Assembly (NCBI GenBank): GCA_900596015.1
Contig: UVIF01000016.1
Coordinates: forward strand, 1 to 64,000
From: Pseudomonas viridiflava
GTDB taxonomy: Bacteria > Pseudomonadota > Gammaproteobacteria > Pseudomonadales > Pseudomonadaceae
Direction: 5' to 3'
Length of the DNA: 64,000 nt
This document shows positions 37,576-46,959 of this stretch, piece by piece. The translations under genes and the position numbers were made by a program. Position 1 is the first letter of the stretch. Every line of letters begins with the position of its first letter. The notes under the pieces are model-generated. The model made no database searches. It had not been told where the DNA came from and saw nothing but the letters and a program-made list of their open reading frames with translations.

Positions 37576-38526
37576 ATGCCCAACTACATTCTCAACCGCC
37601 TGGGGCAGAGCGCCGTGGTGCTGGTGCTGGTTTCGCTGATCGGCTTCATGGTGCTCAACCTGGCCCCCGGCGGGCCCATGTCGCAGTTCGCCCTGAACCC
37701 CGGCATGAGCCAGGCCGAACTGGACCGCATCGCCGAGCAGCTGGGCCTGAAGCGGCCGCTGCTGGTGCAGTACATCGACTGGTTCAGCCACCTGTTCGTT
37801 GGCGACTGGGGCCACTCGTTTCGCGACGGCCGTCCGGTGCTCAGCGTGATCGCCGGACACCTGCCCGCGACGTTGCTGCTGATGGGCACCTCGACCGTGC
37901 TGTCGATCGTCATCGGCACCTGGGTCGGCGTGCTTGGTGCGGTGCGTCGCTATTCGGTGTTCGACACCCTGGCCACGGTGGGCGCGATGGTAGCTCTGTC
38001 GATTCCCACCTTCTGGTTCGGCCTGGTGGCGATCTTCTTTTTCTCCCTGCACCTGGGCTGGCTGCCGGCCGGCAACATGTACACCATCGGTGACCAATCC
38101 CTGGGTGACTACGCCATTCACCTGGTGCTGCCGGTGCTGGTGCTGGCCTTGGTCAACGTGGCGATCTGGAGCCGCTACATGCGCTCCGCCACCCTGGACG
38201 TGATCGATCAGGATTTCGTCCGCACCGCCCGCGCCAAGGGCGTGCCCTATCGCCGGGTGCTCACCCACCACGTCATCCGCAACGCGCTGCTGCCGATGAT
38301 CACCTTGGCCGGGCTGCAGATCCCGACCATTCTCGGTGGCGCACTGGTCACCGAAACGGTGTTCACCTGGCCCGGCATGGGCCGGCTGTTCCTCGACAGC
38401 CTGGGCTACAGCGACTACCCGGTGATCATGGGCATCCTGATGTTTTCGGCGGTGCTGGTGCTGTTGGGCAACCTGCTCGCCGACCTGTTGATAGGCGTCG
38501 CCGACCCCCGCGTGCGGCTGGCCTGA
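37576..38526 (+). CDS. ABC importer permease, DppB type
   Basis: A 316-residue inner-membrane permease with six membrane segments. The DppB/OppB hallmarks are [24 protein letters not shown] at the N-terminus, [10 protein letters not shown] and the EAA loop [28 protein letters not shown] that docks to the ATPases. It starts 60 bp after the binding protein and pairs with the next permease. Confidence 0.94.
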   Translation: MPNYILNRLGQSAVVLVLVSLIGFMVLNLAPGGPMSQFALNPGMSQAELDRIAEQLGLKRPLLVQYIDWFSHLFVGDWGHSFRDGRPVLSVIAGHLPATLLLMGTSTVLSIVIGTWVGVLGAVRRYSVFDTLATVGAMVALSIPTFWFGLVAIFFFSLHLGWLPAGNMYTIGDQSLGDYAIHLVLPVLVLALVNVAIWSRYMRSATLDVIDQDFVRTARAKGVPYRRVLTHHVIRNALLPMITLAGLQIPTILGGALVTETVFTWPGMGRLFLDSLGYSDYPVIMGILMFSAVLVLLGNLLADLLIGVADPRVRLA

Positions 38527-38539
38527 AGGAGTACTGCCG

Positions 38540-39427
38540 ATGACCACTGCCACTCGCTACCTGCCCGCTTCGCCCCGTTGGGCGTGGCTGGCCAACCCGA
38601 CGTTGCGCCGTTTCATGCGCCACAAACTGGCCGTGCTCGGCGTGGTGATGATCACCGTGCTGGTGCTGGCCTGCGTGTTCGGCCCCTACCTGCTGCACTA
38701 CAACGACCTGACTATCGATATCCGCAACCGCTTCGCGCCACCGCTCACCGGTAATCACTACCTGGGCACCGACGCCTTGGGCCGCGACACCGCCGCGCGC
38801 CTGCTCAACGCCGGGCGTATCTCGCTGATGGTGGGCTTCTGCGCCATGCTCATCAGCATCGTCATCGGCACCTTGATCGGCGTCATTGCCGGTTACTACC
38901 GCGGCTGGGTCGGCGCCGGCCTGATGCGCTTCGTCGATGCCTTCCTGTCCTTTCCCAGCGTGTTCCTGGTGCTGGTGCTGGCAGCGTTCACCAAGCCCAG
39001 CCCGATGATGATCACCCTGATCATCGCCGTGACCAGCTGGATGGAAATCTCGCGCATCGTCGAGGCTGAAATCCGTTCGCTGCGTGAGCGCGACTTCACC
39101 CTGGCCGCACGCATGATCGGCGCCAGCAACCGCTGGATCATGTTCCGCGAACTGATGCCCAACGCCATCGGCCCGATCATCGTCGCGGCCACCCTGACCA
39201 TCGCCAACGCCATCCTGCTGGAGGCCTACATCAGCTTCCTCGGCTACGGTATCCAGCCACCGTTGCCCAGCTGGGGCAACATGCTCAACGCCGCCCAACA
39301 GTACCTGGGCAAGGCGCCTTGGCTGGCGATCATTCCCGGGCTGGCCATCACCCTGGCGGTGACCAGCTTCAACTTCATCGGCGACGGCCTGCGCGACGCG
39401 CTGGACGGCAGGAGCGACCTTAAATGA
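38540..39427 (+). CDS. ABC importer permease, DppC type
   Basis: A 295-residue permease. [28 protein letters not shown] is typical of the DppC/OppC periplasmic region, and the EAA loop is [30 protein letters not shown]. An AAGGAG ribosome site precedes ATG 38540. It overlaps the next ATPase gene by four bases. Confidence 0.94.
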   Translation: MTTATRYLPASPRWAWLANPTLRRFMRHKLAVLGVVMITVLVLACVFGPYLLHYNDLTIDIRNRFAPPLTGNHYLGTDALGRDTAARLLNAGRISLMVGFCAMLISIVIGTLIGVIAGYYRGWVGAGLMRFVDAFLSFPSVFLVLVLAAFTKPSPMMITLIIAVTSWMEISRIVEAEIRSLRERDFTLAARMIGASNRWIMFRELMPNAIGPIIVAATLTIANAILLEAYISFLGYGIQPPLPSWGNMLNAAQQYLGKAPWLAIIPGLAITLAVTSFNFIGDGLRDALDGRSDLK

Positions 39428-40449
39428 ACGCAGATGAAAAGATCGCCGTGGCGCACCTCAACGTCGCCTTCCGCAAGGGGGCCGGCTACGTCCCCGTGGT
39501 CCACGATATCAACTTCACCATCGGCGCCGGCGAAACCCTCGCCTTGGTAGGCGAAAGTGGTTCAGGCAAGAGCGTCACCAGCCTGGCCATCATGAAGCTG
39601 CTCGCCGAGGCGCCGAAAACCCGTATCGACGGCAGCGCCATCGTCGCCGACCACCACGGCAAGCCCATCGACCTGGTGGCCATGAGCGAGCAGCAGATGC
39701 GCCACGTGCGCGGCAATCGGGTGGCGATGATCTTCCAGGAACCGCTCACCTCGCTGAACCCGGTGCACCGCGTGGGCGACCAGATCGCCGAGGCGATCCG
39801 CTTCCACCAATCGCTGAGCAAGGCCGACGCCCGTGCTCGTGCGCTGGCACTGCTGGAGCAGGTCGGCATTCCCGAGCCGGTCAAGCGCCTGGATTGTTAC
39901 CCGCACGAGCTGTCCGGCGGCATGCGCCAGCGGGTGATGATCGCCATCGCCCTGGCCATGGAGCCGGACGTGCTGATCGCCGACGAGCCTACCACGGCAC
40001 TGGACGTGACCGTGCAGGCGCAGATTCTCGACCTGCTGCGCAGCCTGCAGAAGAAGAACGGCATGGCCATCCTGTTCATCACCCACAACTTCGGCGTCGT
40101 CGCAGAAATCGCCGACCGGGTCATGGTGATGTACGCCGGGCGCATCGTCGAACAGGGCAGCGTCAGCCAGGTGCTGTCCTCGCCGCGCATGCCCTACACC
40201 CGCGGCCTGCTGGCCGCCGTGCCGCGCTTCGAACAGGCCGGCCTGGCGCAGGGTGAACTGGGCACCATCGCCGGCTTCGTCCCCGACCCCAGCTCGCCGC
40301 CCAGCGGCTGCGCGTTCCACCCGCGCTGCGCCTACAGCATCGCCGGCCACTGCGACAGCCAGGCGCCCGAACTCGAAGAAATCGAACTGGGCCATGACCT
40401 GCGCTGCGTGCGCTGGCGCGAACTGCCCGTCGAACACGGAGGTGCATGA
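39424..40449 (+). CDS. ABC importer ATPase, DppD type
   Basis: A 341-residue ATPase with Walker A GESGSGKS (about 41-48), Q-loop [11 protein letters not shown], signature [12 protein letters not shown], Walker [13 protein letters not shown] and the H-loop ITHN. The C-terminal oligopeptide-type cysteines ([16 protein letters not shown]) that can hold an Fe-S cluster in DppD are present. It overlaps its neighbours at both ends. Confidence 0.95.
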   Translation: MNADEKIAVAHLNVAFRKGAGYVPVVHDINFTIGAGETLALVGESGSGKSVTSLAIMKLLAEAPKTRIDGSAIVADHHGKPIDLVAMSEQQMRHVRGNRVAMIFQEPLTSLNPVHRVGDQIAEAIRFHQSLSKADARARALALLEQVGIPEPVKRLDCYPHELSGGMRQRVMIAIALAMEPDVLIADEPTTALDVTVQAQILDLLRSLQKKNGMAILFITHNFGVVAEIADRVMVMYAGRIVEQGSVSQVLSSPRMPYTRGLLAAVPRFEQAGLAQGELGTIAGFVPDPSSPPSGCAFHPRCAYSIAGHCDSQAPELEEIELGHDLRCVRWRELPVEHGGA

Positions 40450-41546
40450 TGAAAGAACGTCCCCTGATCGACGTCGTCGGCCTGAAAAAACACTTCCCTG
40501 TGCGCAAGACGTTTCTCGCCAGCCGCCGCGACCGCGACGACAACCTGGTCCGCGCCGTGGATGGCGTCGACCTGAGCATCGCCCGTGGCGAAGTGCTCGG
40601 CCTGGTGGGCGAAAGTGGCTCGGGCAAGAGCACCCTGGGCCGCAGCCTGATGATGCTCGACCCACCTACCGACGGGCACATCGTCTTCGACAACACCGAG
40701 ATCACGCCCTTCAACGACCGCCTGCTCAAACCCTATCGCAAGCGCATGCAGATGATCTTCCAGGACCCCTACGGCTCCCTCAACCCGCGCATGAGCGTCG
40801 GTGAAATCCTCGCCATGCCCCTGCGTTTCCACAACCCTGAACTCGATGCCGCCGGGCGCCGCGAAAAGGCCGGGCAGGCCCTGGAAACCGTCGGCCTCGC
40901 GGCGCAGTACCTGGACCGCTACCCCCACGAATTTTCCGGCGGCCAGCGCCAGCGCATCGGCATCGCCCGCGCCTTGACCCTGGAACCCGAATTCATCATG
41001 GCCGACGAACCGGTGTCCGCCCTCGACGTATCGGTCCAGGCCCAGGTGCTCAACCTGTTCGCGCGCATTCGCCGGCAGATGAACCTGACCATGCTGTTCG
41101 TCACCCACGACCTGGCCGTAGTCGGCCACATCGCCGACCGCGTGGCCGTGATGTACCTGGGCCGCATCGTCGAAATCGCGCCCACCCGCGAGCTGTTCAG
41201 CAACCCGCGCCATCCGTACACCGAAGCACTGATGTCGGCGATCCCCATGCCCGAACCGGGGCAGCGGCGGCAGCGGATCGTGCTGCAGGGCGATATCCCA
41301 AGCCCGATCTCACCGCCGTCGGGATGTGCGTTTCGCACCCGCTGCCCTTACGTGCTGCCCGCCTGCGCGCAGGAGCGGCCGCTGTTGAGGGAGGTGGGGG
41401 TGGCGCATGGGGTGGCGTGTATTCGGGATGATTTGGAGTTGGTTTCGCCGCTCACGGATCACGCCAGCCCGAGCGCCTCGACGACATCGCTGGCCAGCAC
41501 CGCCTCGGCGTACTCGCTGCCGAGTATCGCCAACGTCAGATCATGA
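40446..41546 (+). CDS. ABC importer ATPase, DppF type, with C-terminal extension
   Basis: A 366-residue ATPase. Walker [13 protein letters not shown]-loop IFQDPYGSLNPRMS, signature FSGGQRQRIGIARAL, Walker B FIMADEPVSALD and H-loop VTHD are intact, and the Cys cluster CAFRTRCPYVLPAC follows. DppF proteins usually end soon after that cluster. Here about 30 further serine- and alanine-rich residues are encoded antisense to the 3' end of the convergent hydrolase gene, an 88-bp overlap. Two adjacent ATG codons (40446, 40449) make the exact start uncertain by one residue. Confidence 0.93.
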   Translation: MMKERPLIDVVGLKKHFPVRKTFLASRRDRDDNLVRAVDGVDLSIARGEVLGLVGESGSGKSTLGRSLMMLDPPTDGHIVFDNTEITPFNDRLLKPYRKRMQMIFQDPYGSLNPRMSVGEILAMPLRFHNPELDAAGRREKAGQALETVGLAAQYLDRYPHEFSGGQRQRIGIARALTLEPEFIMADEPVSALDVSVQAQVLNLFARIRRQMNLTMLFVTHDLAVVGHIADRVAVMYLGRIVEIAPTRELFSNPRHPYTEALMSAIPMPEPGQRRQRIVLQGDIPSPISPPSGCAFRTRCPYVLPACAQERPLLREVGVAHGVACIRDDLELVSPLTDHASPSASTTSLASTASAYSLPSIANVRS

Positions 41547-42028
41547 ACGGTGCCCGCATCCCACACGGTCCCATCTGCCCCCGTCACAGGTACCGCGGTT
41601 GTGGCGTCCGAGGGGAGGGTGATGCTGTAACCCAGCGCCTTTCCTGCGCGAACGGTGGCATCCATGCTGTTGTGGATAACCACGCCCGTTAGCACGAAAC
41701 GCTTCACCTGCATGGCCTTGAGCACGGTATCCAACTCGGTACCAATGAACGCGCAGTTCTGCTGCTTGGTGATCACCGGTTCGCCGTCTAGTGGGGCGAC
41801 TTCCCGCTTGATGCCATTCCACGGCCCGTGGGTGTGGTACGTCGATGTGGGCGTTGGTTCATCGTGCTTCACGTGCATCACCGGCCAGCCATTCGAACGC
41901 CAAAGCTGCAGCAGCCGCTGAATGGTTTCCAGGTAGCCGGGGTTGCTCTTGCCATTCCACTTCGGCTGGTCGATGGCGTCTTGCACGTCGAGGATAATGA
42001 GAGGGATGGGGTTGGGCTGGTCGCTCAT
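41459..42028 (-). CDS. isochorismatase-fold hydrolase with Ser at the catalytic Cys position
   Basis: A 189-residue protein of the isochorismatase/cysteine hydrolase family. PLIILDVQDAI gives the usual Asp (Asp14) and PVITKQQNCAFIGTELD the usual Lys (Lys88). The motif that normally reads TGV-x3-C becomes LTGVVIHNSMDATVRAG, so Ser121 stands where the nucleophilic Cys is expected. Isochorismatases proper also lack this Cys, and a Ser-bearing subgroup exists as far as I recall. It is convergent with, and overlaps, the DppF gene. It may process the product of the uptake cluster, or be unrelated. Confidence 0.83.
   Translation of the reverse strand: MSDQPNPIPLIILDVQDAIDQPKWNGKSNPGYLETIQRLLQLWRSNGWPVMHVKHDEPTPTSTYHTHGPWNGIKREVAPLDGEPVITKQQNCAFIGTELDTVLKAMQVKRFVLTGVVIHNSMDATVRAGKALGYSITLPSDATTAVPVTGADGTVWDAGTVHDLTLAILGSEYAEAVLASDVVEALGLA
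41740..41759. repeat. 20-bp direct repeat, copy 1 (within the hydrolase gene)
   Basis: Starts TACCAATGAACG and ends GCAGTTC. The same 20 bases recur at 42190-42209. This copy encodes the NCAFIGTE stretch near the active-site lysine of the hydrolase. Confidence 0.75.
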
Positions 42029-42189
42029 GGAAGGCCGTTTTATCGGAAAAGAATGGGGTCAGTGTGCGGTAACGGGCAGGGGTGTTCAATGGGGGGAGAG
42101 TGGTATGAGGCGCGTGGCGGACATGCCTAGAGCGGCTCTGCCCGGACCTTAAACTTTTACTTCTCCCCCAGCATTCACGCCTGGCTTCT

Positions 42190-42209
42190 TACCAATGAAC
42201 GCGCAGTTC
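42190..42209. repeat. 20-bp direct repeat, copy 2 (at the end of the membrane protein gene)
   Basis: An exact copy of 41740-41759 that ends within the stop codon of the leftward membrane protein gene. The flanking bases differ, so the repeated block is only about 20 bp. Confidence 0.75.
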
Positions 42210-43101
42210 AGGACGCCTTTCCCGGCTCTACCGGAACAGACAACCGCTCAAAAAGCGGCTTCATCACCTGCCCGGGAGAGGGGATGGGATTGGCCAACGG
42301 CTGATCATGTGTGCTGTTCTCCTGCGTCCTGACGCCAATCACGATGCTGTGGTCAGGCTGCTCCTGTGCATAGGCCGTGTAACCGTTATCCAACGGGTGG
42401 ATTCTTTCGCTGGGTCGTACACCGGGGTAATTCGGGGCGGGGTGGAAATCGGCGATCACGGCAGTCGTTCTGATCGCCGACAGCACCCAAGGCTGATAGC
42501 TGTCAGTGAAGAACGAATAGCACGCAACCAGCACCATGCCAGCTGCAATAGCGCCTCCGGAGTGGAACAACGCCATACCCGGATTGAACTGAGGAGAGTA
42601 ATTAACGCCGAAGATTTTCAGGAATGAGGCACCCATCTGAATAGCAGCAAAAACAACCACCGCAACACCTGTGACTGCAAGCAGCAGCAGTCCACCAAGG
42701 AACAGCAAAAGCGCCACCACCACCATCCACGCCGGTATATAGAACAGCAACGCCAGCAGGCCAACCGTCAGATCGAAAGACTGCGGCGGCAAGCCCAATG
42801 CTTCGGAAACAGCAAAGCGCGACAACCCGGTTGCGACCAGCAGTGCCAACAAATGCAACAGAACGATAGGCGTCTTGTACAACGGTTTATGCCATTTCTT
42901 ACGCATCCAGCGGGCCACTGGCAGACACCACATGATGAAGCCCGCAATCATGAAGCCAGCAGCGATCATGCTGGTTACATCCAAAGCGGCAGTGCCCCAG
43001 CTTCTGGACAGTAACAAACCCAAGAAGACTAGAACTATCGAAACCATATAAAGCCGATGTGCCACTGAAGTGGCCGCGTACTTGTCCTTCAACCATTGCA
43101 T
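42208..43101 (-). CDS. multi-pass membrane protein of unknown function
   Basis: About 297 residues from the start chosen here (MQWLKDKYAATS), preceded by AGGT six bases upstream. The open frame reaches 43305 and an earlier ATG at 43155 is also possible. At least five hydrophobic segments follow: VLVFLGLLL, MIAAGFMIAGFIMWCL, IVLLHLLALLVA, LALLFYIPAWMVVVALLLFLGGLLLLAVTGVAVVVFAAI and AIAAGMVLVACYSF. The C-terminal 90 residues are soluble, probably periplasmic. No family recognised and no operon partner; the copied 20-bp block sits at its stop. Confidence 0.65.
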   Translation of the reverse strand: MQWLKDKYAATSVAHRLYMVSIVLVFLGLLLSRSWGTAALDVTSMIAAGFMIAGFIMWCLPVARWMRKKWHKPLYKTPIVLLHLLALLVATGLSRFAVSEALGLPPQSFDLTVGLLALLFYIPAWMVVVALLLFLGGLLLLAVTGVAVVVFAAIQMGASFLKIFGVNYSPQFNPGMALFHSGGAIAAGMVLVACYSFFTDSYQPWVLSAIRTTAVIADFHPAPNYPGVRPSERIHPLDNGYTAYAQEQPDHSIVIGVRTQENSTHDQPLANPIPSPGQVMKPLFERLSVPVEPGKAS

Positions 43102-43325
43102 ATCTGTACCTGGAACCTTACCCGGGGGATCGATGACGATTGAGTCACAGGACATGGCCAGCTGTTGGCCACCCTGTCCGATGCGGCTGGAGGTGTTTTG
43201 TCCTGCCAGGCCAGCAAAAGGGGGGCATCCTAACAGGGCTGTTTTCCAAGAGAAGGGCGGGGCAATAACTCGAAACTGAAATGGTGTGACGTGGTAGTTA
43301 GCCAAGCATTACGCGCATACAACGC

Positions 43326-43386
43326 ACTGCAGTGCATTGACGCGCTGGGCGTGGACCAGGAATTGCTCCTGCGGCGTCCACGCCCA
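43326..43386. other. palindromes downstream of the TonB receptor gene
   Basis: A perfect 12-bp palindrome (GCACTGCAGTGC, 43326-43337) is followed by a 10-bp inverted repeat (43348-43357 with 43377-43386) whose loop holds a further CAGGA/TCCTG stem. There is no T run, so an intrinsic terminator is not certain, but the position 13 bp past the leftward receptor gene suggests a role in 3'-end formation. Confidence 0.45.
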
Positions 43387-43399
43387 TAAACATTACCCT

Positions 43400-45595
43400 T
43401 TAGAAATCCACCGTCCCGGAAAACTTCATCAGCCGTGGCTCGCCCTGGGTCAGGTAGCCCCCGTTGGCCGAGGCCCAGTAGTTCTTGTCGGTGATGTTTT
43501 CCACGTTCATGCGCAGGGTGACCGCCTTGCGCTCGACCTTGAAGGTGTAACGCGCGCCCGCGTCGAAGCGGTTCCAGGTGGGCAGGCTCAGGGTGTTCGC
43601 CTGGTCGGCATACTGCCCGCCGGTGCGCAGGGCACGGGCGTTGAGTGCCAGGCCGTTCAGCCCCGGCACGTCCCAGTCCACCGTTGCATTGAGCTGGAAC
43701 GTCGGCACGCCAATGGCGTGGTTGCCGTCGTTCAAGCCGCCCGCCGTGTCTTGGAGCTCAGACTGCAGGCGTGTACCGCCGGCCATCAAGCGCAAGCCTT
43801 CCACCGGCTCGCCGAACACACTTAACTCGACCCCGCGATTGACTTGCTTGCCATCGCGCACGTACACATCGACGCTGCCGCCGCCGGGCGTTGCAAAGCT
43901 CTGCGTAAAACCATCGGTTGGCCGCTCGATGCGAAACGCCGCCAGCGTGGCACCCCACGATTGCTTATCCAGCTTGATCCCGGCCTCCACCTGCTTGGTG
44001 CGCCCCGGCGGAAACGCCTCACCCACGTTGACGACCTGACCCGACGCCGTTGGCCCCGCCGACAACCCCTCGATACGGTTGGCAAACAGCGACACCGATT
44101 CAACCGGCTTGTAGACGATGCCATACACCGGCGTGGTGATCGCCTCGTCGTACATGGAAGTGCGCGAGCCGCCGACACCAGTGGTCGACTCATAGGCATA
44201 GTTCTGCACCAGCAACTGCTGGCGCCGTAGCCCGGCCGTCACCAGCACCTTGTCGTCGAAGAAACCCAAAGTATCCGACACCGCCAGGCTGCGGTTGCGC
44301 GTCTTGCCGGTGATGCCGGGATCGCTCATGTCCCCGGCCGCGAAGCTCACTGCAGTCGGCTTCGCCAAGGAGGCGGTGTTGTAGATATTGGTGGTACCCG
44401 TGGACTGATAGAATTCATAGGCATTGCGCTGCTCGGTCCAGATGCTCGACGCGCCCACGCTGATCTGATGGCTGACCGGCCCGGTCTGCAGGTTGCCGTT
44501 GATCCCGGTCATGAACGTGGCGTTGTCTTCGTCGTGCGGAATCTTCGATCCGCCGATGGTCGCCGCACCCGTGCTCGAATCCGTCAGTACCGGCGTGCCG
44601 TACACACCGTTCTCACGCGTGTGCTTCGCGCCGCCCGCCACGTAGGCCGTCCAGTCCTCGTTGAGATCCCACTCGCCACGCAACATGCCGAAGGTGTCCT
44701 CGGTCTGGCTGTAGGTCCAATCCTGACCATAGTTGTGGCTGGCATCCGGTGCCCGTGGAATGCTCGTGATCGTGCCCAGGCGCACCGAGTTGCGCAGGTT
44801 GTTGATGCGCTGCTTCTGATAACCAAAATCGCCAGACAGGCGGAAGTTGTCACCCCGATAATCCAGTCCCAGCGTAAACAGCTTGGTGCGCTGCGACTCG
44901 TCGTCGATCGCCGTATCACCCTCGCGCTGCGCCAGGTTCACCCGCGCACCGAAACGGTTGTCCTCGCCGAACCGCTGGCCCAAGTCCAGGTGCTCGCCCA
45001 CGCGGCCATCCGTGCTGATGTCTTGCGTGTAGCGACGGATAGGCTCATCACCTGCCCGCTTGGGCACCAGATTCACACTGCCGCCCAGCCCGGTCCCCGT
45101 TGGGCTCACTCCATTGATGAACGCGTTCGGCCCCTTGAACACCTCGACCCGCTCTACCGCATCGGTGGAAATGATCTGCCGCGGCAACACCCCATACAAC
45201 CCGTTGTAGGAAATGTCATCACTGGACAGCGGCAAACCACGAATCACGAACACCTGCGCCTGGTTGCCGAAACCGAACGACTGACGCACCGACGGATCAT
45301 TGAGCAACACATCGCCCACGTCCTCCGCCTGCTGATCTTCGATCAGCTTCGAGGTGTAGCTGGTCAGCGTGAACGGCACATCCATGTTGTCCTGGTTGCC
45401 CAGCACACCCATCTGCCCACCGCGCGCGACTTGGCCACCGGCAAACACATCGGGTGAAGCGCCTTTGGTGGTTTTGTTGGTTTGCGCGTCGATCGACGTG
45501 GCATCGAGCACGAGAGCGTCCGCCGCGTGGGCGCCGATGCTCACAGAGCAGCACACCGCCAGAAGAGTAGGGCGAGAAGGAAAACGAAGGACCAT
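43400..45595 (-). CDS. TonB-dependent siderophore receptor
   Basis: A 731-residue outer-membrane receptor. Signal peptide MVLRFPSRPTLLAVCCSVSIGAHA, then a plug domain from about residue 60 (PFTLTSYTSKLIEDQQAEDVGDVLLNDPSVRQ, VFIRGLPLSSDDISYNGLYG, VERVEVFKGPNAFINGVSPTGTGLGGSVNLVPKRA), then the beta-barrel ending in the usual Phe (MKFSGTVDF). The start is set at 45595 from the signal peptide, although the frame is open to 45685. No anti-sigma (FecR) or sigma gene is adjacent, and there is no extended N-terminal signalling domain. The siderophore is unknown. Confidence 0.92.
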   Translation of the reverse strand: MVLRFPSRPTLLAVCCSVSIGAHAADALVLDATSIDAQTNKTTKGASPDVFAGGQVARGGQMGVLGNQDNMDVPFTLTSYTSKLIEDQQAEDVGDVLLNDPSVRQSFGFGNQAQVFVIRGLPLSSDDISYNGLYGVLPRQIISTDAVERVEVFKGPNAFINGVSPTGTGLGGSVNLVPKRAGDEPIRRYTQDISTDGRVGEHLDLGQRFGEDNRFGARVNLAQREGDTAIDDESQRTKLFTLGLDYRGDNFRLSGDFGYQKQRINNLRNSVRLGTITSIPRAPDASHNYGQDWTYSQTEDTFGMLRGEWDLNEDWTAYVAGGAKHTRENGVYGTPVLTDSSTGAATIGGSKIPHDEDNATFMTGINGNLQTGPVSHQISVGASSIWTEQRNAYEFYQSTGTTNIYNTASLAKPTAVSFAAGDMSDPGITGKTRNRSLAVSDTLGFFDDKVLVTAGLRRQQLLVQNYAYESTTGVGGSRTSMYDEAITTPVYGIVYKPVESVSLFANRIEGLSAGPTASGQVVNVGEAFPPGRTKQVEAGIKLDKQSWGATLAAFRIERPTDGFTQSFATPGGGSVDVYVRDGKQVNRGVELSVFGEPVEGLRLMAGGTRLQSELQDTAGGLNDGNHAIGVPTFQLNATVDWDVPGLNGLALNARALRTGGQYADQANTLSLPTWNRFDAGARYTFKVERKAVTLRMNVENITDKNYWASANGGYLTQGEPRLMKFSGTVDF

Positions 45596-45828
45596 GGAAG
45601 GATTTCCGACGAAGATAGAAGTTAAGGGGCGCCTTCCTGGCAGGTGCGAATGAATCTCAGTCGAATATCCTAACAAGAGTTTCACAAAGCGTTAACGATT
45701 TTTTGAGGGGATTTTCACACGGCACCATGAAGGTGCAGAGCAGGGGCGACGACTAAAGAATGGCAAGGGGCTACCGATAGGTAGGTCAGTGATGGTGTTT
45801 CTACCTTTGTCTGGGAAATGGAATTCAA

Positions 45829-46521
45829 ATGAGCCCTCAAGACGACCTGCTCGACGAGCCCATAGCGCCGCGTCCGCGTGTTCAACAACGTGTGCATCCG
45901 GGGTGGTGGTGTTGGCTGTTGGTACCAGTGCTAGCGGTGGGGATGAACTGGTCTCGGGTTACGGCGTATCTGGAGCCGGCGCGCACGGCCGCGCTGCCTC
46001 AACCGATTGAGCGGTTGGAACGGCCAGTTGTTGAACCTGCGCTTGTATCTGCGCCCGTTGTGCGAGCAGTGGCTCCAGCTGTGCCTAAAAGCCTGCAGGA
46101 GTGCATGGGCGCTGACAACGCGATGACTGATCAGACGTTGCGCTGTCGGTATGGAGATGCGCCTCGGCCTCTGCGGGAAGAACGGGCGGTGCAGGGGATG
46201 GTGTCGGCGCAGTATCTGGCGGAGTACAAGGCGGGGCAGGGTTCTACGCCAGTTCGGCGCGCTGGTAGCAGCAGTACCTCTGAGTCGCACCAGATACTCG
46301 GTTGGGACAGGAAGAATTCATACACCGCTTCATGGAGTGTCAGCGATAACCGGGTGGATTACGGTAGCGTGTGCAGGGTTTACCGAAGCGGGTCGATTGA
46401 ATACCGAGAGTGCAGAAAAGGCGCGAAGCAGTGGTTCAAGGAGCAGTGCCGTTCAGAGCGGAATCCGGCACTGCGGGAGCGGTATTGTTCGGCGGCTTCG
46501 GGGTTTAGTCCGATGGGCTAG
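45829..46521 (+). CDS. small membrane-anchored protein of unknown function
   Basis: A 230-residue protein with one membrane segment at about residues 25-41 (GWWCWLLVPVLAVGMNW), a proline- and alanine-rich linker (about 50-85), and a basic C-terminal domain with four cysteines (ECMGADNAM, LRCRYGD, SVCRVYRSGSIEYRECRKG, EQCRSERN, RYCSAASG). The pattern suggests a periplasmic domain held by disulfides. GGAATT precedes ATG 45829. No family recognised. Confidence 0.65.
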   Translation: MSPQDDLLDEPIAPRPRVQQRVHPGWWCWLLVPVLAVGMNWSRVTAYLEPARTAALPQPIERLERPVVEPALVSAPVVRAVAPAVPKSLQECMGADNAMTDQTLRCRYGDAPRPLREERAVQGMVSAQYLAEYKAGQGSTPVRRAGSSSTSESHQILGWDRKNSYTASWSVSDNRVDYGSVCRVYRSGSIEYRECRKGAKQWFKEQCRSERNPALRERYCSAASGFSPMG

Positions 46522-46534
46522 GACCTTCCCGCCG

Positions 46535-46840
46535 TTAGTAATCGGCAGCGTCCAACCGTTTGTTCTGTTCTTGCCTCGCCTTCCGGGCAGCTAAACCTGC
46601 GGCTTCCAGCAGCAACCAAGTCACCGACTGAATTGCCTGCTCGTCTGGTGATTCGGCAGTGTTAGTGTCCAGCCCCAACGCGGTCTGGTTATCCGGAGCA
46701 AGCTGATGCCAACGCTCAAGCACGCATTGGCAGATGCCTTCGAGGATCTCTTCTTTGGTGATCGGAGCCGGCAAGAATCCTCGGCTGCCTACAGTGAAAT
46801 CCGAACCGACGAGTTTGAGCGATTGTGATGGACGTTCCAT
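46535..46840 (-). CDS. small hypothetical protein
   Basis: A 101-residue acidic and glutamine-rich protein with no known motif, probably mostly helical (ILEGICQCVLERWHQLAP, SVTWLLLEAAGLAARKARQEQNKR). Two ATG codons (46846, 46840) are possible; AAGGGG is too close to the first and well spaced for the second. It is divergent from the XRE gene, so the 120-bp region between them probably serves both. Confidence 0.6.
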   Translation of the reverse strand: MERPSQSLKLVGSDFTVGSRGFLPAPITKEEILEGICQCVLERWHQLAPDNQTALGLDTNTAESPDEQAIQSVTWLLLEAAGLAARKARQEQNKRLDAADY

Positions 46841-46892
46841 GACCATTCCCCTTCTTGGCTGATGTGAAAGCTAAAGCTAACCATAGCACCTC

Positions 46893-46922
46893 TATCCTAT
46901 TTTGGGATAATCCTGTTTTGGG
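46893..46922. promoter_or_regulatory. operator-like repeats upstream of the XRE gene
   Basis: Two 13-bp direct repeats, ATCCTATTTTGGG (46894-46906) and ATCCTGTTTTGGG (46910-46922), start 16 bp apart and differ at one base. An inverted pair TATCC/GGATA (46893-46897 and 46905-46909) overlaps them. Repeated sites next to a short XRE gene are typical of autoregulation. Confidence 0.55.
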
Positions 46923-46929
46923 TTTACTT

Positions 46930-46959
46930 AAGGAGCCGAATCGTCATTCGGCAGTCCTT
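46930..46959 (+). promoter_or_regulatory. ribosome-site-sequestering hairpin before the XRE gene
   Basis: The 30 bases before the ATG fold into one hairpin. AAGGA (46930-46934), the only good ribosome site, pairs with TCCTT (46955-46959), which abuts the ATG. An inner stem CCGAAT/ATTCGG (46936-46941 with 46946-46951) closes on a CGTC loop. When unfolded, AAGGAG is too far from the ATG; with only the inner stem formed, the distance becomes about normal. Confidence 0.55.

Noticed and set aside
35713..38553. 946-codon open frame on the minus strand
   Set aside because: Antisense to the binding protein and permease genes; rich in His, Gln and Gly repeats, no start context and no recognisable domain.
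45596..45828. Fur box upstream of the TonB-dependent receptor gene
   Set aside because: AT-rich hexamers are present, but none reaches a convincing 19-bp Fur consensus by eye.
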